A DNA stretch of 5,124 nt from Fusobacterium sp. (GTDB lineage: Bacteria; Fusobacteriota; Fusobacteriia; Fusobacteriales; Fusobacteriaceae). The notes below the pieces were generated by a model. That model was not told where the DNA came from and did no database searches. It saw only the letters and a list, made by a program, of their open reading frames with translations. Below are positions 1 through 5,095 of the stretch, one piece after another. The stretch is from NCBI GenBank assembly GCA_020024855.1, contig JAHHTB010000134.1, positions 1-5,124 of the forward strand, in the 5' to 3' direction. A program made the position numbers and the translations under genes. The first letter of the stretch is position 1; each line of letters starts with the position of its first letter.

Positions 1-1
1 A

Positions 2-163
2 TGTTTAATTGCTCATAATACTGATTTAATAAATTTCTGTCTAGAAAATGGAGCTGACCCATATTTAAAAAATAAAGATAATAAAACTCCTTATAGGCAA
101 TTAAAGAAAAGAATAAAAGCAAAAAAAATTGAAAATATTATTTTACCAAAAATTAATAAATAG
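2..163 (+). CDS. Ankyrin-repeat protein, C-terminal fragment (5' end outside window)
   Basis: An open frame enters from the left edge and ends at a TAG at 161-163, leaving 53 visible residues. Residues 8-30 read DLINFCLENGADPYLKNKDNKTP, matching the ankyrin pattern of a hydrophobic helix, then LLENGAD, then a loop with N/D-KTP that begins the next repeat. After this half-repeat the chain becomes very basic (KKRIKAKKIEN) and stops, which looks like a C-terminal capping helix and tail. Ankyrin repeats are protein-binding scaffolds, so no catalytic role can be assigned and the partner is unknown. The ATG at base 1 is in another frame and hits a stop within six codons, so it is not the start. Confidence is good for the family and low for function, because most of the protein lies upstream. 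Confidence 0.72.
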   Translation, partial: CLIAHNTDLINFCLENGADPYLKNKDNKTPYRQLKKRIKAKKIENIILPKINK

Positions 164-171
164 CAAAAAAG

Positions 172-203
172 AAAAAAAGGAAGTGAACCGGCTTCCTTTT
201 TTT
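172..203. terminator. Bidirectional intrinsic terminator
   Basis: A perfect 12-base inverted repeat has arms at 172-183 (seven A then GGAAG) and 192-203 (CTTCC then seven T), with an 8-base loop TGAACCGG. Read on the + strand it ends in a T-run 8 bases after the stem opens, 9 bases past the ankyrin gene stop. Read on the minus strand it is an equally good terminator, 8 bases past the flavodoxin stop. It therefore separates two convergent genes and probably serves both. The only GC-containing part of the stem is the five-pair GGAAG/CTTCC core. Confidence 0.88.
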
Positions 204-211
204 ATAGAATA

Positions 212-718
212 TTAAATTGTATCAATAATTGATCTAGCAAATGATCTTGCATTTTCTAAATCATTATTATCTGGGTGAGTTGATGCATCTTTCCATCTTT
301 TTATTCTAGCTTCATTTGGAGCCATTACATGTCCTTCTGGTAAACTTGACATAAATTCTATAAGTTTTGGATCAATAGCACCTTGGCAGAAATATTTTCC
401 AAGTATTTCATTTCCATTTTCTTCAAAAAGAGTATTGATTGCATTTACACAATCTTTAGCATGATCTGAATCAGGATATGCTCCAAGAGTAAAAAAGTAT
501 GCAACCTTTTTACCTTTTACTTTTTTTGTAAATTCTAAAGCCTCGGCATTAAAAGTTCCTCTGTCTATCCAACCACCAACAAAAACTACATCATAACTAT
601 CTAAATTTTCCACTTCAGACATTGGCTTTAGATGAGCTAAAGGTAAACCAGCTTTTAAAGCCTCTGCAATCTTACCAGTATTTCCTGTCTTTGATGAATA
701 TGTAATAAGTATATTCAT
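212..718 (-). CDS. Flavodoxin-family FMN protein
   Basis: This 168-residue protein has the short-chain flavodoxin layout and is expected to be a cytoplasmic one- or two-electron carrier or small FMN-dependent reductase. The N-terminus is MNILITYSSKTGNTGKIA: a first beta strand and then the FMN-phosphate loop S-S-K-T-G-N-T (residues 8-14). A second strand VVFVGGW (44-50) leads into the loop IDRGTF, and a third strand KVAYFFTLGAYPDSDH (71-86) supplies the second isoalloxazine-side loop, with Tyr81 a candidate stacking residue. The tail (about 130-168) is a charged helix. The 168-residue length fits flavodoxins, and there is no signal peptide or membrane segment. The ATG at 718 was preferred over an in-frame TTG at 730 because GGAGG sits 5 bases before the ATG and would be overlapped by the TTG. 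It does not resemble the NrdI flavodoxin of class Ib ribonucleotide reductases in loop sequences, despite lying divergent to nrd genes. Its redox partner is unknown. Confidence 0.85.
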   Translation of the reverse strand: MNILITYSSKTGNTGKIAEALKAGLPLAHLKPMSEVENLDSYDVVFVGGWIDRGTFNAEALEFTKKVKGKKVAYFFTLGAYPDSDHAKDCVNAINTLFEENGNEILGKYFCQGAIDPKLIEFMSSLPEGHVMAPNEARIKRWKDASTHPDNNDLENARSFARSIIDTI

Positions 719-723
719 AAATT

Positions 724-728
724 CCTCC
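724..728 (-). promoter_or_regulatory. Shine-Dalgarno site that fixes the flavodoxin start
   Basis: GGAGG (minus strand) lies 5 bases upstream of the ATG whose first base is 718. The longer reading with a TTG start at 730 would place the ribosome binding site inside the first codons, so the shorter protein beginning MNILITY is favoured. Flavodoxins also normally start within a few residues of the first beta strand, which agrees. Confidence 0.85.
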
Positions 729-766
729 AATTAATTAAAAAATGTCCTTTTAAATTTTTCTTACAC

Positions 767-783
767 AAATTATAGCATAATTT
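767..783. promoter_or_regulatory. Possible operator dyad over the flavodoxin -10
   Basis: A perfect 7-base inverted repeat, AAATTAT (767-773) and ATAATTT (777-783), has a 3-base centre and covers the -10 element of the flavodoxin promoter. Its position would suit a repressor. However, it is almost entirely A/T in an A/T-rich region, where such dyads arise by chance and where TATAAT itself supplies part of the symmetry. I cannot assign it to a regulator. Confidence 0.25.
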
Positions 784-797
784 ATTTTAACTATCAA
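769..797 (-). promoter_or_regulatory. Sigma-70-type promoter of the flavodoxin gene
   Basis: On the minus strand a -35 TTGATA (797-792) is followed after exactly 17 bases by a perfect -10 TATAAT (774-769). The TG one base before the -10 gives an extended TGnTATAAT. Transcription should begin near 762, giving a leader of about 44 bases before the ATG at 718. The match to consensus is strong, so basal expression is probably substantial unless repressed. Confidence 0.82.
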
Positions 798-963
798 ATT
801 ATTTGTTGAAATATAATTGATTATTATAAAATAGTTGTCTTACAAAATATAAAAATAAAAATAATTTTCAAAATATAAAATATATATAAACCTCTTCAAT
901 AGTAAATAAGTATTGTTAATCTTAAACTTCATAATTTATACAAAAAAATCTCAAATAAAAAAG

Positions 964-992
964 TTGAAAAATAAAAAATTTTATGCAATAAT
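964..992 (+). promoter_or_regulatory. Sigma-70-type promoter of the ribonucleotide reductase operon
   Basis: A -35 TTGAAA (964-969, five of six consensus bases) and a -10 AATAAT (987-992, five of six) are separated by exactly 17 bases. A TG at 984-985 gives an extended -10. The predicted start is near 999, leaving a leader of roughly 58 bases before the ATG at 1057. The first NrdR-like box would lie across the start site and the second in the early transcribed region. A weaker alternative -10 is TATAGT at 1002-1007, but its -35 position (TTTTAT) is poor. Confidence 0.75.
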
Positions 993-993
993 A

Positions 994-1009
994 TTTCAAG
1001 ATATAGTAA
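994..1009. promoter_or_regulatory. Distal, degenerate NrdR box
   Basis: The 16 bases TTTCAAGATATAGTAA agree with the NrdR consensus (ACACwATATnTwGTGT) at about 10 positions, mainly the central ATAT and right-half AGT. On its own this would not be convincing. It lies exactly 31 bases, about three helical turns, upstream of a near-perfect box, leaving 15 bases between them. That is the pairing known for NrdR operators, and it is the main reason to call it. It covers the predicted transcription start. Confidence 0.55.
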
Positions 1010-1024
1010 TTAATTTTTACAAAA

Positions 1025-1040
1025 ACACAACATATTGTGT
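1025..1040. promoter_or_regulatory. Proximal NrdR box
   Basis: ACACAACATATTGTGT matches the 16-base NrdR consensus at all positions but one (C for T at position 7). It is an inverted repeat with arms AAACACAA (1023-1030) and TTGTGTTT (1035-1042) around CATA. NrdR is a zinc-finger/ATP-cone repressor that senses (d)ATP and represses ribonucleotide reductase genes through paired boxes. The site lies immediately upstream of the nrd operon, which supports the assignment. Because it is downstream of the predicted start, the leader RNA could also fold into an 8-pair hairpin ending 2 bases before the GGAGGG ribosome binding site. No nrdR gene is in the window. Confidence 0.85.
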
Positions 1041-1056
1041 TTATGGAGGGATATAA

Positions 1057-1260
1057 ATGATAAAAATATACGGTAAAGAAAATTGTAGTAGATGTGAAAC
1101 TTTAAAAAGAACTTTAGATAAAAAAGAGATTGCTTATGTATATTCTCAAGATTTAAAAACTCTTATGACTATTGCAAGTAAAGCAAGAATTATGAGTGCC
1201 CCTGTTGTTGAAAAAGATGGAACTCTTTATACTATGGAAAAATTCTTAGAGGTTATCTAA
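1057..1260 (+). CDS. Glutaredoxin/NrdH-like thiol-disulfide protein
   Basis: This 67-residue protein is a minimal thioredoxin-fold electron carrier. It begins with strand MIKIYGKENC, then the active-site C-S-R-C at residues 10-13 at the head of the first helix. The cis-proline motif M-S-A-P-V-V (Pro49) and a short strand EKDGTLYTM follow, and it ends in a helix KFLEVI. The length matches small glutaredoxins and NrdH. The likely role is to pass electrons to the C-terminal cysteine pair of the NrdA encoded one base downstream, after its own reduction by glutathione or a thioredoxin reductase, which cannot be told from sequence. It departs from typical NrdH: the redox motif is CSRC rather than CMQC/CVQC, and the usual C-terminal WSGFRPD-like motif is absent, so I do not give it the symbol. 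The start is supported by GGAGGG at 1045-1050, 6 bases before the ATG. It is the first gene of the operon and falls under the NrdR-like operator. Confidence 0.85.
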   Translation: MIKIYGKENCSRCETLKRTLDKKEIAYVYSQDLKTLMTIASKARIMSAPVVEKDGTLYTMEKFLEVI

Positions 1261-1261
1261 A

Positions 1262-3508
1262 ATGAGACAAGTCATAAATAGAGCTGGGGTAAAAGAAAAT
1301 CTTGATATAACAAAAATAAGAGAAAAACTTGTTAGAGCCTGTGAGGGACTTGAAGTTAATATGGTTAAACTTGAAAGTTGTATTGATTCAATTTATCAAG
1401 AAAATATAACTACTAAAAAAATACAAGAATCTTTAATAAATCAAGCTGTTGCTATGACAAGCTTTGAAGAAAGTGATTGGACTTATACAGCAGGAAGACT
1501 TCTTATGATGGAAACTGAAAGAGAGGTTTTCCACAAAAGAGGTTTTTCTTATGGAAAATTTTATGAAACAATAAAACTTTTAAGTGAAAAAGGAATTTAT
1601 GATAAAAAACTTCTTGAGTATACAAAAGCTGAAATAGATGAACTTGAAAAATCAATAGATGTTTCAAGGGACATGATGTATGACTATGCTGGGGTAAATA
1701 TGTTTGTAAATAGATACCTTCTTAAATATCAAGGAAACATATTTGAACTTCCACAAGAGGTATTTATGTGTATATCTATGCTCCTTGCTATAAATGAAAA
1801 AGATAAAATTTCTGTGGCAAAAAGATTTTATAATGCTTTATCACTGAAAAAAATATCTCTTGCTACACCTATTCTTGCCAACTTAAGAATACCAAAAGGA
1901 AATCTATCATCTTGCTTTATAACTGCAATGGACGATAATATTGAATCTATTTTCTATAATATTGATACTATTGCAAAAATTAGTAAAAATGGTGGTGGAG
2001 TTGGGCTTAATGTTTCAAGAATAAGAGCAAAAAACTCTATGGTAAATGGATATTATAATGCTAGTGGTGGAGTTGTTCCATGGATAAAAATTGTAAATGA
2101 TACTGCTGTTGCTGTTAACCAACAAGGAAGAAGAGCTGGGGCTGTAACAGTTGCCCTTGATTCATGGCATCTTGATATAGAAACATTCTTAGAACTTCAA
2201 ACAGAAAATGGAGATCAAAGAGGAAAGGCTTATGATATTTATCCTCAAGTTGTTATCTCTGATCTTTTTATGAAAAGAGTTAAGGAAGATTTAAGTTGGA
2301 CTCTTGTTGACCCTTTTGAAATTCGTAAAAAATATGACGTGGAACTTTGTGAACTTTATGGAGATGAATTTGAAAAAATTTATCTAGAAATTGAAAAAGA
2401 TAGTTCTATTGAACTTAAGAAAACTATAAAAGCAAGAGAACTTTTTAAAGAGATAATGAAAGTTCAAATTGAAACAGGAATGCCTTATATTTTCTTTAAA
2501 GATAGAGCTAATTTTATGAACCATAATTCTCACAAGGGAATGATAGGAAATGGAAATCTTTGCATGGAAAGTTTTTCTAATTTCTCACCTAGCAAAAATT
2601 TTAATGAAAAAAATGTAGATAATATTGGAACAAGAACTGTTGACCTTGGAGAAATACACACTTGTAACCTTGTTTCAATGAACCTTGCTGAAGTAACTAG
2701 AGATGAACTTTCTGATATTGTTGATACCTCTGTTAGAATTCTTGATAACACTATTGACCTTACAAAAACACCTATAAAAGAATCTGACAAACACAATCTA
2801 TCTTATAGAGCTATTGGTGTAGGAAGTATGGGACTTGCTGATTATCTTGCAAGGGAATTTATGATATATGAAGAATCTCTTAATGATATAGATGAACTTT
2901 TTGAAGAAATAGCTTTATATTCTATAAAAGCATCTGCTCTCCTTGCAAAAGAAAGAGGAAGTTATCCACTATTTAAAGGTTCAAAATGGGATAAAGAAGT
3001 ATTTTTCCAAAAAGATAAAAGTTGGTATTTAAATAGTTCAAAATTTTCTGAAAAGTGGAGTGAAGTTTTTGAACTTGTAAAAAAATATGGACTACGTAAT
3101 GGAGAGCTTACTGCAGTTGCACCAAATACATCAACATCTCTTTTAATGGGAGCTTGTGCCTCTGTAAACCCTGCTTTCTCAAGATTTTTCATTGAAAAAA
3201 ATCAAAAGGGAGCTGTTCCTAGAGTGGTAAAATATTTAAAAGATAGAGCATGGTTCTATCCTGAATTTAAAAATGTAGACCCTAAATTCTATGTAAAAGT
3301 TATGAGTAAAATAGGAAAATGGACAACTCAAGGGGTATCTATGGAGCTTATCTTTGACTTAAATAAAAATATAAAAGCAAAAGATATTTATGATACTTTT
3401 ATGACTGCATGGGAAGAGGGTTGCAAATCAGTTTATTACATAAGAACTATTCAAAAAAATACAAATATTATGAATGAAAAAGAGGAGTGTGAAAGTTGCA
3501 GTGGATAG
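1262..3508 (+). CDS. nrdA: Class I ribonucleoside-diphosphate reductase, large (alpha) subunit
   Basis: This 748-residue catalytic subunit reduces ribonucleoside diphosphates to deoxyribonucleotides using a radical delivered by NrdB. Residues about 3-90 form an ATP-cone-like activity domain (VINRAGVKENLDITKI). The ten-stranded barrel follows, with Cys218 (SSC) and Cys468 (HTCNL) as the substrate-reducing disulfide pair. The radical site N-L-C-M-E has Asn432, thiyl Cys434 and Glu436. The specificity loop 2 region is at about 285-298 (NQQGRRAGAV). Tyr725-Tyr726 (SVYYIR) are the radical-transfer tyrosines, and the mobile tail ends C-E-S-C-S-G (Cys743, Cys746) to shuttle electrons from a glutaredoxin. 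The length is close to the 761 of E. coli NrdA, and all catalytic residues are present. The ATP cone has several changes at nucleotide-contacting positions, and the tail is CX2C rather than the CX4C of E. coli. An AGAGG site (1248-1252) inside the upstream gene serves the ATG, which follows the upstream stop by one base, implying translational coupling. Confidence 0.96.
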   Translation: MRQVINRAGVKENLDITKIREKLVRACEGLEVNMVKLESCIDSIYQENITTKKIQESLINQAVAMTSFEESDWTYTAGRLLMMETEREVFHKRGFSYGKFYETIKLLSEKGIYDKKLLEYTKAEIDELEKSIDVSRDMMYDYAGVNMFVNRYLLKYQGNIFELPQEVFMCISMLLAINEKDKISVAKRFYNALSLKKISLATPILANLRIPKGNLSSCFITAMDDNIESIFYNIDTIAKISKNGGGVGLNVSRIRAKNSMVNGYYNASGGVVPWIKIVNDTAVAVNQQGRRAGAVTVALDSWHLDIETFLELQTENGDQRGKAYDIYPQVVISDLFMKRVKEDLSWTLVDPFEIRKKYDVELCELYGDEFEKIYLEIEKDSSIELKKTIKARELFKEIMKVQIETGMPYIFFKDRANFMNHNSHKGMIGNGNLCMESFSNFSPSKNFNEKNVDNIGTRTVDLGEIHTCNLVSMNLAEVTRDELSDIVDTSVRILDNTIDLTKTPIKESDKHNLSYRAIGVGSMGLADYLAREFMIYEESLNDIDELFEEIALYSIKASALLAKERGSYPLFKGSKWDKEVFFQKDKSWYLNSSKFSEKWSEVFELVKKYGLRNGELTAVAPNTSTSLLMGACASVNPAFSRFFIEKNQKGAVPRVVKYLKDRAWFYPEFKNVDPKFYVKVMSKIGKWTTQGVSMELIFDLNKNIKAKDIYDTFMTAWEEGCKSVYYIRTIQKNTNIMNEKEECESCSG
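3482..3487 (+). promoter_or_regulatory. Candidate Shine-Dalgarno site for nrdB
   Basis: GAGGAG is the only good purine-rich site near the nrdB start and lies within the last codons of nrdA. It is 13 bases before the GTG at 3501, which is long but usable. It lies downstream of the ATG at 3474, so it cannot serve that codon, and it is only 1 base from the GTG at 3489, too close. It therefore favours GTG 3501. Confidence 0.5.
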
Positions 3509-4535
3509 AAAAAAACTTTTTAATCCCTTAGGTAATGATTCTCTTTTAGAAAGAAAAATTATAAAGGGAGATTCTACAAATTTATTCAACCTAAATAATG
3601 TTAAATATCAGTGGGCTAATCTTTTATATAGAACTATGATGGGAAACTTTTGGATTCCTGAAAAAATAGATTTAACTCAAGATAAAAATGACTATGAAAA
3701 TTTAACAGATTATGAAAAAAATGCTTATGATGGTGTTCTTTCTTTCTTAATTTTCTTAGATAGTATACAAACAAATAATATTCCAAATGTTTCAGATTAT
3801 GTTACAGCCCCTGAAGTAAATTTAGTTCTTTCAATACAAACATTCCAAGAGGCTATCCACTCACAATCTTACCAATATATTATAGAGTCTATTCTTTCAA
3901 AAGAAACTAGAAATTCTATCTATGATAAATGGAGAGAAGATAAGATACTCTTTGAAAGAAATAAATATATAGCAGAAATATATCAAAACTTTTTAGATAA
4001 TCAAAGTGATGAAAATTTTGCAAAAGTAATTATTGCTGACTATCTTTTAGAGGCTTTATATTTCTATAATGGATTTAATTTCTTCTATCTTTTAGCAAGT
4101 AGAAATAGAATGATGGGAACTTCTGACGTCATAAGACTTATAAATAGAGATGAGCTTTCTCACGTTGTTCTTTTCCAACAAATTCTAAAAGAGATTAGAA
4201 ATGAAAATCCTAAGTTCTTTGACGAGGAAATCATATATGAGATGTTTAAAAAAGCTGTTAAGCAAGAAATCAACTGGACAAATCATATAATAGGAAATCA
4301 AATTTTAGGTATCACGGAAGAAACTACTGAGGCATATACAAAGTGGCTTGCTAATGAAAGACTAAAATCTATTGGTTTAAAAGCTATTTATGAGGGATTT
4401 GAAAAAAATCCATACAAACATCTTGAAAGATTTGCTGACACTGAAGGAGAAGGAAATGTTAAAGCAAACTTCTTTGAAGGAACAGTTACAAGTTATAATA
4501 TGAGTTCTTCCATTGATGGTTGGGACGAATTTTAA
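3501..4535 (+). CDS. nrdB: Class I ribonucleoside-diphosphate reductase, small (beta) subunit
   Basis: This ferritin-like di-metal protein generates the radical needed by NrdA. Counting from the GTG at 3501 (344 residues), the metal ligands are Asp87 (FLDSIQ), Glu117 and His120 (QEAIHSQSY), Glu184 (LLEALYF), and Glu218 and His221 (RDELSH). The radical tyrosine is present as Tyr124 (SQSY), so this is a tyrosyl-radical enzyme and not the Phe-bearing class Ic type. Trp51 (NFWIPEKID) and Tyr332 in the C-terminal tail (VTSYNMSSSIDGWDEF) match the E. coli radical-transfer residues Trp48 and Tyr356, and the final acidic/aromatic residues should dock on NrdA. The start is uncertain. An in-frame ATG at 3474 would add nine residues (353 in all) but has no ribosome binding site and would encode an unlikely basic leader. 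GTG 3501 gives MDRKKLFNP, the kind of N-terminus expected for the family, and overlaps the nrdA stop by 8 bases. No nrdI is adjacent, as expected for class Ia rather than Ib. Confidence 0.94.
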   Translation: MDRKKLFNPLGNDSLLERKIIKGDSTNLFNLNNVKYQWANLLYRTMMGNFWIPEKIDLTQDKNDYENLTDYEKNAYDGVLSFLIFLDSIQTNNIPNVSDYVTAPEVNLVLSIQTFQEAIHSQSYQYIIESILSKETRNSIYDKWREDKILFERNKYIAEIYQNFLDNQSDENFAKVIIADYLLEALYFYNGFNFFYLLASRNRMMGTSDVIRLINRDELSHVVLFQQILKEIRNENPKFFDEEIIYEMFKKAVKQEINWTNHIIGNQILGITEETTEAYTKWLANERLKSIGLKAIYEGFEKNPYKHLERFADTEGEGNVKANFFEGTVTSYNMSSSIDGWDEF

Positions 4536-4570
4536 AAATTTTTTATTAATTATTAATTTTTCTATATTTC

Positions 4571-4599
4571 TTGACAAATATTCTTAAATGTACTATCTT
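4571..4599 (+). promoter_or_regulatory. Promoter of the DUF386 gene
   Basis: A perfect -35 TTGACA (4571-4576) is followed after 17 bases by TATCTT (4594-4599), four of six -10 consensus bases. Transcription would begin near 4606 and give a leader of about 37 bases. It sits in the 107-base gap after nrdB, where no GC-bearing terminator is visible, so the gene may also receive read-through from the nrd operon. Confidence 0.6.
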
Positions 4600-4642
4600 A
4601 TGTTTTAGAGAAATTATAAGTTTTTACATAAGGAGTTAAAAA

Positions 4643-5095
4643 ATGATATATGGAGAATTAAAAGAATTAAAGTTTTACAAAGGAATTTCAGAAAATCTTG
4701 ATAAGGCTATTGAGTGCATTGAAAATGGTGCTTATAAAACTATGAATGGAAAACATGAGATTGATGGAGATAATGTTTTCTTCAACTGTCAAACTGTTAC
4801 AACTCAACCTATTGAAGAGAGATTTTTTGAAGGGCATAAAAAATATATAGATATTCAAATTGTTATAGAAGGAGAAGAGAGAATAGGGTATAGCACTCGT
4901 TCAAATGTTGTTAGAACTACTCCATGGGATAAGGAAACAGACTTTGAAAAATATGAAGGTTCTGTTGACCACATATTTGATCTTAATGGAGATACTTTTA
5001 TTATTATTTTCCCTGAAGAACCTCATATGCCTCTTATCCACGGAGAAAATGGTCCTAAAGAAATTAAAAAAGTTGTATTTAAAATTAAAGCATAG
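4643..5095 (+). CDS. YhcH/YjgK/YiaL (DUF386) family protein
   Basis: This 150-residue protein begins MIYGELKELKFYKGISENLDKAI, the usual DUF386 opening, and continues as a cupin-like beta barrel. Family-typical features are the motif F-F-E-G-H-K-K-Y-I-D-I-Q (61-72), with Glu63, His65, Asp70 and Gln72 as likely metal or substrate ligands. Also present are I-E-G-E-E-R-I-G-Y (75-83) and P-E-E-P-H-M-P (124-130), with His128 as a further candidate ligand. The length is normal for the family (about 150). It is cytoplasmic, with no signal peptide. Family members include YhcH/NanQ, an N-acetylneuraminate anomerase, and YiaL and EbgC-like proteins of sugar operons, so a role in sugar or sialic acid handling is the best guess. 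No sugar genes are visible here to confirm it. AAGGAG (4630-4635) 7 bases before the ATG fixes the start. It has its own promoter and is probably not functionally part of the nrd operon. Confidence 0.92.
   Translation: MIYGELKELKFYKGISENLDKAIECIENGAYKTMNGKHEIDGDNVFFNCQTVTTQPIEERFFEGHKKYIDIQIVIEGEERIGYSTRSNVVRTTPWDKETDFEKYEGSVDHIFDLNGDTFIIIFPEEPHMPLIHGENGPKEIKKVVFKIKA

Larger units (their letters stand above)
719..1056. other. Divergent AT-rich intergenic region between flavodoxin and nrd operon
   Basis: These 338 bases contain no plausible coding frame. The left part (762-797) holds the minus strand flavodoxin promoter with a small dyad over its -10 element. The right part (964-1050) holds the + strand nrd promoter, two NrdR-like boxes and a GGAGGG ribosome binding site. 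Between them (about 798-963) I see only A/T-rich sequence with homopolymer-like A tracts and no convincing hairpin, RNA gene or second promoter. It may add curvature or UP-element-like activation upstream of the nrd promoter, but nothing in the sequence proves that. Confidence 0.7.

Noticed and set aside
1..18. ATG at the first base as a gene start
   Set aside because: That frame stops after five codons. The real frame begins at base 2 and continues the upstream ankyrin gene.
212..718. Flavodoxin as NrdI
   Set aside because: The loops GGWIDRG and TLGAYPDSDH do not match NrdI, the gene is on the opposite strand from nrdAB, and the operon looks class Ia rather than Ib.
897..915. Inverted repeat CAATA...TATTG in the intergenic region
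   Set aside because: The 5-base arms with a 9-base spacer in very A/T-rich DNA are expected by chance and do not extend.
2530..2796. Minus-strand open frame inside nrdA
   Set aside because: It is fully antisense to conserved catalytic sequence (NLCME, HTCNL) and has no ribosome site, family motif or promoter, so it is a shadow frame.
2962..3192. Second minus-strand open frame inside nrdA
   Set aside because: It is antisense to the conserved NrdA region including APNTSTSLLMG, with a low-complexity composition and no start signals.
4536..4565. Possible terminator after nrdB (AAAAATT...AATTTTT)
   Set aside because: The repeat is purely A/T with a long imperfect loop and no stable stem, so it cannot be called an intrinsic terminator.
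4377..4577. Minus-strand open frame over the nrdB 3' end
   Set aside because: It is antisense to the NrdB tail, has no recognisable domain and its predicted start lies in the A/T spacer without a ribosome site.
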